Shown: positions 43,170 to 48,910 of the stretch, one piece after another
Numbering within the stretch: position 1 is the stretch's first letter
Layout: each line of letters begins with the position of its first letter
Source of the DNA: a virus
Direction: 5' to 3' (one strand)
Length of the DNA: 48,910 nucleotides
IMG/VR virus record: IMGVR_UViG_3300028829_002740
Span: 1-48,910 of that record
The notes under the pieces: generated by a model
Told to the model about the DNA's origin: nothing
The model's database searches: none
The model's input: the letters and a program-made list of their open reading frames with translations, nothing else
Made by a program: the position numbers and the translations under genes

Positions 43170-43438
43170 ATAAAATAAATGAGTTGTTAGGCTAATCACC
43201 TTCCCGACCGCAGGGAGGTCCGCAGTTACGTGTTAACTAGGTAGCCTAGCATAAGAAAGTCCTATGAGAGTAAAGTAAAGCGTGGCTCAAGACTAGGCAA
43301 GTTGGATAGTGGCTTAAAGTTGTGCATAGCATTCAGCACAACCTCCACAGACCAACAAAAAGAAACTTATCGCCATGATCGTTGGTGTGTAGAGAATATA
43401 CATCAAAATAGCGTAAGTGAGTGTAGGTGGTTTGAGTT

Positions 43439-43714
43439 ATGTTAGATAACATACTAAAACTACTATTGGGCACGGAAGTGCATTTGAACGTTCTATGTGA
43501 CGTAATCATAGCGAGCGAAGGTGCGGTTGAAACGGAACAGATTATACCTAAGTGCGTGCTGGAATATGACGGACATGCGTACAGAGGTAGGTCACCTAAT
43601 GGATTGATGCAGAGTGCTGTGTTCCATGTCGATCAAGTGGAAGACTTGCTAATTCAACCGCATTCCGGCCAGCTTCCTTGTATCTGCGTGGACCTGCGTA
43701 GAGAAAAGAAGTAA
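43439..43714 (+). CDS. Hypothetical protein, 91 aa
   Basis: First gene after the 740-base leader. The 91-residue protein has alternating hydrophobic stretches (MLDNILKLLLGTEVHLNVLC) and a charged C-terminus. No domain is recognised. A stem (CCCTTGT/ACAAGGG) follows its stop codon at about 43726-43746. Confidence 0.65.
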   Translation: MLDNILKLLLGTEVHLNVLCDVIIASEGAVETEQIIPKCVLEYDGHAYRGRSPNGLMQSAVFHVDQVEDLLIQPHSGQLPCICVDLRREKK

Positions 43715-43725
43715 CGTTATCGTTT

Positions 43726-43746
43726 CCCTTGTCTTAGAAACAAGGG
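43726..43746 (+). terminator. Stem-loop after the 91-aa gene
   Basis: CCCTTGT and ACAAGGG form a 7-bp stem around a 7-base loop just after the 43714 stop codon. There is no U-tract, so it is a weak or Rho-assisted terminator, or an mRNA-stability element. Confidence 0.45.
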
Positions 43747-43779
43747 AGGCATAACTCAGACTATCTACACTTAAGACAA

Positions 43780-43880
43780 ACAGAGAGTGGCTAGGGCTAG
43801 TGTTATCCTCGAACGGGGTAGTATTAGCTCTTTTGCTTGCAGTTGAATAAAATAGACTAAGACACTCTCTGTCTTTTACT
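43780..43880 (+). ncRNA. Predicted structured leader RNA upstream of the 144-aa gene
   Basis: ACAGAGAGTG (43780-43789) pairs exactly with CACTCTCTGT (43863-43872). Within it, 43797-43827 folds into a continuous 12- to 13-bp hairpin that needs several G-U pairs, a sign of selection on RNA rather than DNA structure. The outer helix is followed by CTTTTACTTTA, so it could act as a terminator or attenuator controlling the gene at 43915. Confidence 0.5.
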
Positions 43881-43882
43881 TT

Positions 43883-43918
43883 ATGAAAACACAAAAACAA
43901 CTGGAAGAAATAAGATGA
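43883..43918 (+). CDS. Possible 11-aa leader peptide
   Basis: A short ORF (MKTQKQLEEIR) begins right after the structured leader and its stop overlaps the start of the 144-residue gene (ATGA), the same coupling used by real genes here. It may be a leader peptide that loads ribosomes for the next gene. Eleven codons are too few to be sure. Confidence 0.3.
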   Translation: MKTQKQLEEIR

Positions 43919-44349
43919 AACACACTGTAGAAGGACATCCTCTCATCGGCGCCGGTTACGACTTCCCACAGGAAGGCTGGTACAAACGTACAACTCCAGA
44001 CAAGAATGGCGTAAATCACCAGACTAACGTTTACCTCCACGGTAAAGCAGAAGACTTAGCTGGTTATGACATAGTTGAAATGGACTATGATTGGTTACTT
44101 GGACTATGGGATACACTGGACGATAACGTCTGTATTCCACTGGACGTGCGTATCCTTACAACAAAAGGACTCTACTTCGCAGCTAGGCTATTCCTTTGGC
44201 GGCCGGTTATTGAAACAGAATGGTGTTCAGCACGCCAGAAGATATTCACAGCTCGCGTGGAGCATAAGGCATTGATAGTCTTGCCGGATGATGAAAAAGC
44301 AATGAACTACGCTATGAGATGCTGCAGAGAGAAGAAAGAAACGATATGA
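43915..44349 (+). CDS. Hypothetical protein, 144 aa
   Basis: A 144-residue protein with an alternating strand pattern ('LDVRILTTKGLYFAARLFL', 'RVEHKALIVLPDDEKAMN'). No recognised family. It is preceded by a structured leader and followed by a gene with an ATGA overlap. Probably an early gene. Confidence 0.75.
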   Translation: MKHTVEGHPLIGAGYDFPQEGWYKRTTPDKNGVNHQTNVYLHGKAEDLAGYDIVEMDYDWLLGLWDTLDDNVCIPLDVRILTTKGLYFAARLFLWRPVIETEWCSARQKIFTARVEHKALIVLPDDEKAMNYAMRCCREKKETI

Positions 44350-44630
44350 AAGACCTAGGAGATACCCATGACGTAGCCAATGTTATACATTGGCTTGAAC
44401 AAGAACACGGACTAACCACAGTGGCTCACCGTCGGTTTAATAACAAGCATGTTGCATCGTGTGAGAATGGACACGATATGATGTTCGACGATGCAATCTT
44501 CTGCACACTCGAAGACTGTTTTAGATATAACCAACAAAACAAACACGCTTATCTCTGCGAAGATGATGACGGCGAGCAACTTGTTGTTCTTCCTTATGAT
44601 TTTGTTCTTCACCTCTACTTTGTGAAATGA
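44346..44630 (+). CDS. Hypothetical protein, 94 aa
   Basis: I place the start at the ATG overlapping the previous stop codon; an in-frame ATG 27 bases upstream lies inside the previous gene. It is acidic, with 'FCTLEDCFRYNQQNKHAYLCEDDDGEQL'-type Cys spacing (three cysteines in about 40 residues), function unknown. It overlaps the next gene by four bases. Confidence 0.72.
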   Translation: MKDLGDTHDVANVIHWLEQEHGLTTVAHRRFNNKHVASCENGHDMMFDDAIFCTLEDCFRYNQQNKHAYLCEDDDGEQLVVLPYDFVLHLYFVK

Positions 44631-44842
44631 AAGAACAACTCAAACCTGCAGAACTACACAGGATGGCAGTTACTGAGTTCCTCCACAGGCATCCCTGTGA
44701 CTCCAACCTGCAACTCTACAGAAACAAGAAACTCTACGCAGAGTTCAAGAAGACAGGCCATGATAAAATAACCTTCATGTACTGTAAATGCTCAGAAGGA
44801 CTTAAGAAAACACCATTCAAACACGGGAGATATAAGAAATGA
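44627..44842 (+). CDS. Hypothetical small basic protein, 71 aa
   Basis: A 71-residue basic protein with a 'MYCKCSEGLK' Cys-x-Cys near the C-terminus and no recognised fold. Overlaps of four bases with both neighbours support the gene. Confidence 0.7.
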   Translation: MKEQLKPAELHRMAVTEFLHRHPCDSNLQLYRNKKLYAEFKKTGHDKITFMYCKCSEGLKKTPFKHGRYKK

Positions 44843-44991
44843 ACCCTCCTATCTTCGGCGGGTTCATTGCTGCAGTAACGCTAGACATTACCCTCTTCCA
44901 ACTACGAGATAGTGCTTTCATGACAGAAAGCTTTAGCATGCTCGTAGTAAACTGCAGTAACTGCAGAGAAATAACCTTTAGTCTTAATTAG
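44839..44991 (+). CDS. Hypothetical small protein, 50 aa
   Basis: A short gene (MNPPIFGGFIAAVTLDITLF ... ending EITFSLN) joined to the previous gene by an ATGA overlap. It has a hydrophobic first half and a CSNC motif. Its 3' end lies within the regulatory region of promoter P2. Small size lowers confidence; the coupling supports it. Confidence 0.5.
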   Translation: MNPPIFGGFIAAVTLDITLFQLRDSAFMTESFSMLVVNCSNCREITFSLN

Positions 44992-44995
44992 ACTA
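44979..44995. promoter_or_regulatory. Dyad upstream of P2 (TAGTCT-N5-AGACTA)
   Basis: A 17-bp dyad, 31 bases upstream of the P2 -24 box, overlapping the end of the 50-residue gene. The half-site GTCTTAAT recurs at 45089-45096, and in inverted form at 45075-45082, downstream of the promoter. This is consistent with a regulator that binds around P2. Confidence 0.4.
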
Positions 44996-45025
44996 CTCTT
45001 TACCATATTCAGAACGTATTAAGAG

Positions 45026-45042
45026 TTGGCATGATTCTTGCT
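45026..45042 (+). promoter_or_regulatory. Sigma-54 promoter P2
   Basis: TTGGCATG-ATTC-TTGCT matches the consensus with one mismatch (T for C at position 7), and is identical to P1 except for that base, including the same ATTC spacer. GG (45028-45029) and GC (45040-45041) are 10 bases apart. The predicted start is near 45053, about 95 bases before the 178-residue gene. Confidence 0.88.
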
Positions 45043-45053
45043 ATACTCATATC

Positions 45054-45098
45054 ACCTGAGTGATTCAAGATTTGATTAAGACACTTACGTCTTAATCA
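45054..45098. promoter_or_regulatory. Operator-like site and hairpin just after P2 start
   Basis: ACCTGAGTGATTCAA (45054-45068) matches ACCTAAGTGATTTAA of the 41388 repeat at 13 of 15 positions and overlaps the predicted transcription start. It is followed by a 10-bp stem, TGATTAAGAC with GTCTTAATCA (45073-45098). The shared sequence suggests the same regulator touches P2 and the late-promoter region. Confidence 0.45.
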
Positions 45099-45147
45099 TT
45101 AGTTAGTAAAACAAAAACGTTAGTATACATAGAAAGTAAAACAACAT

Positions 45148-45684
45148 ATGCCAGAAGATCAGAAAGACGCATTCACAGTACAGAAAGACGGTAAAGACTT
45201 CGTGATGATCTGGACGGAAGTCCAGAAAGGTTCCAACAAAGGAGAGAAGTTTCCTTCTTTGGATATGGAAGTCCATGACGTTAATGACCTCGTTGCCTTC
45301 TTTGGTAACGATCAGACCAAGCTTGTGCTTGGTGCACGTGCACGGCAATCATCCAAGAGTTGGTATGACTCTGTGTTGGAGACGTTCGGAACCTTCACAG
45401 ACAGTGCCCGTGAAGCATTCGTTCGGTTGGTGCAAGAAGGCAAGTTGGCAAGGATCACTATGTCCGAGCTTAACGACCAGATCCAAGCTAAGTTCGTGGC
45501 TAGCCGCGATGCAGCTGTGGCTATGGTGTCGGCTACCGATCCAGCTGAGAAGCTGCGGTTGGGTGAAGAGTTGGCTAAGTTGGTCCAAGAGGCTGACGCT
45601 CTTGAAGAGCAGAAGAAGTCCCTCAAGCGTACCCGTAAGAAGAAAACGGATAACGACGAAGACGAAGACGCTAGCGAAGAGTAA
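45148..45684 (+). CDS. Hypothetical protein, 178 aa, likely abundant
   Basis: First gene after sigma-54 promoter P2. The N-terminal half has beta character ('KDGKDFVMIWTEVQKG'), the C-terminal half is a long helix (about 85-160) and the tail is Lys-rich then strongly acidic (TDNDEDEDASEE). Codon use is G+C-rich and biased, as in the capsid gene, suggesting high expression. No known domain; an abundant DNA- or host-factor-binding protein is possible. Confidence 0.75.
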   Translation: MPEDQKDAFTVQKDGKDFVMIWTEVQKGSNKGEKFPSLDMEVHDVNDLVAFFGNDQTKLVLGARARQSSKSWYDSVLETFGTFTDSAREAFVRLVQEGKLARITMSELNDQIQAKFVASRDAAVAMVSATDPAEKLRLGEELAKLVQEADALEEQKKSLKRTRKKKTDNDEDEDASEE

Positions 45685-45700
45685 AAGCTCTTAGCTAATT

Positions 45701-45734
45701 TGAGCCGGTTAAGTGTAGCAACCTAACCGGCTCA
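45701..45734 (+). terminator. Hairpin after the 178-aa gene
   Basis: TGAGCCGGTTA (45701-45711) pairs with TAACCGGCTCA (45724-45734), an 11-bp stem with a 12-base loop. It has no clear U-tract, so it may be a Rho-assisted or read-through terminator or an mRNA end stabiliser. Confidence 0.6.
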
Positions 45735-45802
45735 TGTTAGTTAAGACTTTAGGCATTGCGGCGCGGGTAGTTGTTTCCCGTGGTTATGTTTCATCGCCTG
45801 TC

Positions 45803-45836
45803 CTGTAATCGCATAAAAGCAGGACTTTCTATTTCC
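45803..45836 (+). terminator. Second hairpin upstream of the 42-aa gene
   Basis: GTCCTG and CAGGAC form a 6-bp stem around a 14-base loop, followed by TTTCTATTT, giving a weak terminator-like element just before the 42-residue gene. Confidence 0.4.
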
Positions 45837-45837
45837 C

Positions 45838-45966
45838 ATGAACACAGAAGAACAAAAATGTAAAGCATGGCGTAAGCTACACAAAGAATACAAGAAATGG
45901 CAAAATGAAATACTCAAATCACAACTGAAGAACAAGAAATGGCAACACTACACAAAGAACAACTAA
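45838..45966 (+). CDS. Hypothetical small basic protein, 42 aa
   Basis: A 42-residue Lys- and Trp-rich protein (MNTEEQKCKAWRKLHKEYKK ... TKNN). It overlaps the next gene by 28 bases in another frame. Short, but the composition and position in a compact gene cluster make it plausible. Function unknown. Confidence 0.5.
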   Translation: MNTEEQKCKAWRKLHKEYKKWQNEILKSQLKNKKWQHYTKNN

Positions 45967-46178
45967 AACTGAAACTAAGGATAACCTTCAAAGAATGCGA
46001 ACTACCTATTGCTTACCGAGAGGTCACTATATGTACAAATAACATCGCTAAGGCAGAGGAGATAGTCTGTAATCATGTGTTTAATAACCCGATTAAACAC
46101 GGAATAATCTCAGGCAATATCCAAAGCGTTACTGTAGACGCTGTTCGTCGTACATATCAGAATATTATTACTCTCTAA
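45939..46178 (+). CDS. Hypothetical protein, 79 aa
   Basis: A 79-residue protein, mixed alpha/beta ('LKLRITFKECELPIAYREVTI'), no recognised family. It starts inside the 42-residue gene. A strong terminator follows its stop codon. Confidence 0.65.
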   Translation: MATLHKEQLKLKLRITFKECELPIAYREVTICTNNIAKAEEIVCNHVFNNPIKHGIISGNIQSVTVDAVRRTYQNIITL

Positions 46179-46199
46179 ACAACCAAGCAACACCAATCA

Positions 46200-46237
46200 C
46201 CCGTCGCCCTTGTATAACAATAGCGATGGGAATTTTT
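46200..46237 (+). terminator. Strong Rho-independent terminator
   Basis: CCCGTCGC (46200-46207) pairs with GCGATGGG (46223-46230) with one G-U, and an inner TTGT/ACAA stem (46210-46220) extends the hairpin. AATTTTT follows. This is the best terminator in the right arm. Confidence 0.75.
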
Positions 46238-46244
46238 CGTAACT

Positions 46245-46409
46245 ATGACTGAAACAAAATACACGGTAAAAGAAATCAGAAAGTGGCTGGAGTGCTGGTT
46301 GATAACTGGTAAACCAAAACAAGGTGTGCCTCTGCATAATATTTTGCAGTTGCTTGAATGTGACCAAGATGGAATTGAAGCGTGTAAGAAAAACAAAGAA
46401 CTGGAATGA
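46245..46409 (+). CDS. Hypothetical small protein, 54 aa
   Basis: A 54-residue protein (MTETKYTVKEIRKWLECWLI..., ending KKNKELE) in the gap after the terminator, joined to the next gene by an ATGA overlap. Both this gene and the next begin MTETK, suggesting a duplicated start region. Function unknown. Confidence 0.65.
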   Translation: MTETKYTVKEIRKWLECWLITGKPKQGVPLHNILQLLECDQDGIEACKKNKELE

Positions 46410-46705
46410 CTGAAACAAAAGAACACAAAATCGGAGACATCGGCAACCATTACGGCGACCTTAACATTAAGACAGAAGATAAAGAATACTTCTGGTCTAT
46501 TGATGACTGCTGTGGCCAAAGCTGGGAGAAGATACCTAAGTCTCTCTTCATTGAGTTGGTTAAGTATGAGTTGCCTAGGTTGTCTGTAACTATCAAAAGC
46601 TATGATAGAAAGAAAGAAAAGCTAGAGAACTGGCAGATTGTAGACCGCCACAATGCGACAGAAACCCGTGCAGAAATGAAGCAGTTTCTTAGGACTTTAA
46701 TATGA
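46406..46705 (+). CDS. Hypothetical protein, 99 aa
   Basis: A 99-residue protein with 'IDDCCGQSWEKIPKSLFIELV' in the middle and a charged C-terminus. No domain recognised. Four-base overlaps on both sides. Confidence 0.72.
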   Translation: MTETKEHKIGDIGNHYGDLNIKTEDKEYFWSIDDCCGQSWEKIPKSLFIELVKYELPRLSVTIKSYDRKKEKLENWQIVDRHNATETRAEMKQFLRTLI

Positions 46706-47283
46706 AACAACAAAAGAACGACAAAGTAATACCTAATGTCCCATTAAGCTGGTTCGTTAGGCTCCTGCTATCCCGGCAGCCCGGGTTAGTTACAGACAAA
46801 GACGAAGACCTACATAACCACGCAACTATCTCAGCTGACGTGGCTATGATTCTGGACACCGTTGATCCTAACGAGGAGCAGATTAAAATACTAGCTCCAT
46901 TGCAAGAGTGTAACGCTACGAAAGGTTATGTTCTTTATAGAAAGTCAGGCTATCTTAAGTCTTTAGAACACTGGAAAGACTTGCAGAGAAAGCAACGAGC
47001 AAGAGCTGCAGCTTCTCACGAACGTGATGAGAAGATCCATAAGGTTGTGGAGTTCCTACAGAAGCGTTACCCTGAGTCTTTTGAAGATACAGAGAATGCT
47101 TACGACATGGCGAAGACTATCGTTATGCAAAAGAACCAAGCGTTTCTAAAGGCACTTGGTATTGATATTCCTCTGGAGTTGTTAGAAGACAGTGTCACTG
47201 TGGATTGTGAGATTGTTGATAAGCAATGGTATGCAGAGGAAGCTAAGCGTAAAGAAATGATGGCCAAGTCTGAGGAGTTCTAA
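46702..47283 (+). CDS. Hypothetical protein, 193 aa
   Basis: A 193-residue, mostly helical protein directly before the helicase N gene. It contains 'SRQPGLVTDKDEDLHNHATI' near the N-terminus and a long charged helix (about 90-140). No recognised family. By position it may act with the split helicase. Confidence 0.75.
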   Translation: MKQQKNDKVIPNVPLSWFVRLLLSRQPGLVTDKDEDLHNHATISADVAMILDTVDPNEEQIKILAPLQECNATKGYVLYRKSGYLKSLEHWKDLQRKQRARAAASHERDEKIHKVVEFLQKRYPESFEDTENAYDMAKTIVMQKNQAFLKALGIDIPLELLEDSVTVDCEIVDKQWYAEEAKRKEMMAKSEEF

Positions 47284-47286
47284 ACA

Positions 47287-48282
47287 ATGACTAAGAAAGA
47301 TTTCAAGAAAGAAAAGGATAAGCTTCTTGTCCTTAGAAACACAGTGCGGTCCCGGATAAGGGCTAACGACCAGAAGATCATCACCGAACTGTCTCAACTC
47401 ACCGGACTACAGACTCCTAAGGAGTTGATTAAATCCGTAGAGAAACAACACGATGAGTCTTTAAAGGAACTTAAACAGAAGTTCGCCGAGGCTGAGGAGA
47501 AGAAGAATGCTATCAGAGAAGTCTCTAACACCAAAGTCCTACCTGCTAACTTCCAGTCTACTACAGAAGTGCCAGACGATAAAGGTGATCCTCTTAATCT
47601 GGACTATAACAAGAAGTCCATTGAGGTTAAGCCTCATAGGTTACGCTCCGACAATGCCAAGGACGTAGCCCCACAGTATCTCGCGCCGGATAGGAAACGT
47701 GTAGCTTCTTTGAAAATCTGGCAACGTAAGGCTTCTGATAATGTTCTGGACTGCATAGAACGTGGAGATGAAGCGCATATGATACGCTCTGGTACAGGAA
47801 CAGGCAAGACATTCATGATAGGTGATATCATCCAGCAGTTGCATGACTCTGGTTGGTTCAAGAAGAAGTGGCCTACGTTCTATCCCTGTCTAATTGTTAC
47901 TCCACCAACAGTTGTTCCGCAGTTCATTGATAACATGAAGTATATGTTCGGCCTTGAATGGAAGAAAGAGTTCTTCGTGACTAACTATGAGCAGCTAAGG
48001 ACAACCTATGGCGAGCGTTATATCATTAAGAAGAAGATAGCTGATGAAGATGGTAACGTTACGTATGACTACGAGTGGATACCCGGGCTTAATCCACCGT
48101 TGATTATCTGGGATGAATGTCATAAGCTAAAGAATGACACTTCAACTCAGCATCGTGTTGCATTGGCGTTGAACAAGCTACCTACTGGCTATAGGACTAC
48201 GCAGATAGGAATGTCTGCTACTCCTTGGTCTAGGATTGCAGATTGTAAACACTTCACTATTAGCGCGGGACTTAAGATATGA
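47287..48282 (+). CDS. Superfamily 2 helicase, N-terminal RecA-like domain
   Basis: A 331-residue protein with a charged, helical leader (1-130) and helicase motifs I-III only: Walker A GTGTGKT (169-175), motif Ia-like 'CLIVTPPTVV', motif II DECH (276-279) and motif III SATPW (310-314). It stops about 20 residues after motif III. Motifs V and VI are in a separate gene starting at 48664. Between them are two small genes, each linked by a four-base overlap. The product probably forms a two-chain ATPase with the C-terminal half. Confidence 0.85.
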   Translation: MTKKDFKKEKDKLLVLRNTVRSRIRANDQKIITELSQLTGLQTPKELIKSVEKQHDESLKELKQKFAEAEEKKNAIREVSNTKVLPANFQSTTEVPDDKGDPLNLDYNKKSIEVKPHRLRSDNAKDVAPQYLAPDRKRVASLKIWQRKASDNVLDCIERGDEAHMIRSGTGTGKTFMIGDIIQQLHDSGWFKKKWPTFYPCLIVTPPTVVPQFIDNMKYMFGLEWKKEFFVTNYEQLRTTYGERYIIKKKIADEDGNVTYDYEWIPGLNPPLIIWDECHKLKNDTSTQHRVALALNKLPTGYRTTQIGMSATPWSRIADCKHFTISAGLKI

Positions 48283-48509
48283 TAACGATAAATAACAACA
48301 TAAATAAACGCACAATTGCCTTATCTAGTGTAGAGGTAGGCGATGCGTTTCTGGACGGTGATGAACTGTGTATCTGCGTAATGCATGGCTTAGCTAAAGC
48401 TGTGATAAATCTAACTAAGCAATACCAGCAAAGTGTGCCTAGTGTAGGCACAAACGACGGTTCGCGTAATGTGCTGTTGGTTAGCCTTAAAATAGACATA
48501 ACAGAATGA
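48279..48509 (+). CDS. Hypothetical small protein inserted in the split helicase, 76 aa
   Basis: A 76-residue beta-rich protein ('RTIALSSVEVGDAFLDGDEL', then 'RNVLLVSLKIDITE'), of the small SH3-like type found in many phages. It begins four bases before the helicase N gene ends and overlaps the next small gene by four bases. No enzymatic motif. Confidence 0.7.
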   Translation: MITINNNINKRTIALSSVEVGDAFLDGDELCICVMHGLAKAVINLTKQYQQSVPSVGTNDGSRNVLLVSLKIDITE

Positions 48510-48667
48510 CCTACTCTGATGAAGCAAAAACAAACACTGAGTTAGCTATTGACATTGCTATTATTATATTCCTAGTAGGCTTAATCATTGGAGCTTATGG
48601 AATGCAGATAGTTAGAGACAAATACTGGAAGAATGAAATCGAACTAAACTACAAACTAAAGAAATGA
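48506..48667 (+). CDS. Small single-pass membrane protein inserted in the split helicase, 53 aa
   Basis: A 53-residue protein with one clear membrane segment (about 14-34, IDIAIIIFLVGLIIGAYG) and a charged C-terminus. It overlaps the 76-residue gene and the helicase C gene by four bases each. A membrane protein inside a helicase operon is unusual. It may be a superinfection-exclusion or membrane-anchoring factor. Confidence 0.7.
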   Translation: MTYSDEAKTNTELAIDIAIIIFLVGLIIGAYGMQIVRDKYWKNEIELNYKLKK

Positions 48668-48910
48668 ACAGAGCAATAACTGAAGAAGACTGGACTGCTT
48701 TCTCCAAGGCTATAGCTACGGATAAGAATCCTTTACTTCACTCTCCTGCAGCAATGGAGAGATACATGACCTACGCTAAGCCTTACATCACTGAAGTGCG
48801 GTCGCCCGTAGGCAAGTTCAAGTCACACAATAGCTGTGAGTTAGTAGACTTCCTTACTCCAGAGGACAGAGCCTACTACGAGGAAGCTGAGATTAGGCTG
48901 GCTGAGAAAC
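48664..48910 (+). CDS. Superfamily 2 helicase C-terminal part, 5' end (continues at 1-1076)
   Basis: Starts MNRAITEEDWTAFSKAIATD; the ATG overlaps the stop of the membrane protein gene. The window ends within this gene, but the last 144 bases repeat the first 144, so the reading frame continues at base 1 without a break. See the entry at 1-1076 for motifs. Confidence 0.85.
   Translation, partial: MNRAITEEDWTAFSKAIATDKNPLLHSPAAMERYMTYAKPYITEVRSPVGKFKSHNSCELVDFLTPEDRAYYEEAEIRLAEK
48767..48910. repeat. Terminal redundancy, right copy (identical to 1-144)
   Basis: Exact copy of the first 144 bases. The frame of the helicase C gene is kept across the join, supporting circular closure. Confidence 0.95.

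Larger units (their letters stand above)
42700..43438 (+). ncRNA. Long non-coding leader region with multiple stem-loops
   Basis: I see no credible ORF in these 740 bases. The region holds several stem-loops, including TAGTCTC paired with GGGACTA (about 42707-42732), CTTCCC with GGGAGG (43200-43218), CTAGG-TAG-CCTAG (43237-43249) and GTTGTGC with GCACAAC near 43319-43343. It also holds the boxA-like element at 42952 and the multi-helix domain at 43070-43169. No tRNA cloverleaf is seen. Confidence 0.45.

Noticed and set aside
42700-43438. tRNA or rRNA genes in the long leader
   Set aside because: No cloverleaf, no GTTCRA T-arm and no rRNA core sequence; only a boxA-like element resembles rRNA leaders.
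43466-43482. TTGGGCACGGAAGTGC as a sigma-54 promoter inside the 43439 gene
   Set aside because: Aligning GGCACG leaves 9 bases before GC; the other alignment loses the GGCA core. It is inside a gene.
48283-48663. Group I intron splitting the helicase gene
   Set aside because: The interval is filled by two ORFs with ATGA overlaps to both flanks and has no endonuclease; a split gene with inserted genes fits better. RT-PCR would decide.
1-48910. Integrase, phage repressor, CRISPR array, insertion sequence or single-subunit RNA polymerase
   Set aside because: Looked for by motif on both strands and not seen; the phage appears lytic, though absence is judged by eye only.

Overview
The window is the complete or nearly complete genome of a tailed phage with a podovirus-type virion. 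Its first 144 bases are identical to its last 144 (1-144 = 48767-48910), so it closes into a circle of about 48,766 bp. It has a small and a large terminase subunit, portal, scaffold, capsid, T7-like tail-tube proteins (adaptor and nozzle), internal virion proteins and a 2,700-residue multidomain ejection protein. I see no tail sheath, tape measure, integrase, phage RNA polymerase, tRNA gene or CRISPR array. The host cannot be named. A lipoprotein with a lipobox, spanin-like proteins and near-consensus sigma-54 promoters point to a diderm host that has RpoN.

Layout. Plus strand, 41.9 kb through the junction to 13.5 kb: early/middle and replication genes, mostly joined by ATGA or short overlaps. 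These include a sigma-54 activator, a Cas4/RecB-like nuclease, a RecA-like ATPase with a putative ssDNA-binding partner, MazG, a family A DNA polymerase split into two genes around a DNA ligase gene, a DUF3987-like ATPase, and a superfamily 2 helicase split into two genes around two tiny genes. Minus strand, 41.1 kb down to 13.5 kb: one late operon running terminase, portal, scaffold, capsid, fibres, lysis cassette, tail tube, internal proteins. Between the arms, about 41.1-43.4 kb is mostly non-coding and regulatory. It holds divergent promoters, repeated dyads, a candidate origin and a leader rich in stem-loops.

The most interesting system is transcriptional. The phage encodes a compact sigma-54 activator (AAA+ with a GSFTGA loop, no C-terminal HTH). 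The genome carries near-consensus -24/-12 elements at 2276 (+), 45026 (+), 41732 (+) and 41206 (-), and a good match at 35698 (-). These sit ahead of the replication operon, a likely highly expressed early gene, an isolated 170-residue gene, the whole late operon and the capsid gene. Three copies of TGCGCA-N5-TGCGCA lie 95-185 bp upstream of the 41732 promoter, where enhancer sites are expected. My inference is that the phage redirects host RNA polymerase-sigma-54 with its own activator instead of using a phage RNA polymerase.

Other points: five copies of a K-R-(F/L)-Q-(E/K)-I-E linker divide the 2,700-residue protein between its enzymatic domains, suggesting processing sites; a response-regulator receiver protein is encoded inside the lysis cassette; and at least two intergenic regions fold into likely structured RNAs, one near a boxA-like antitermination element.
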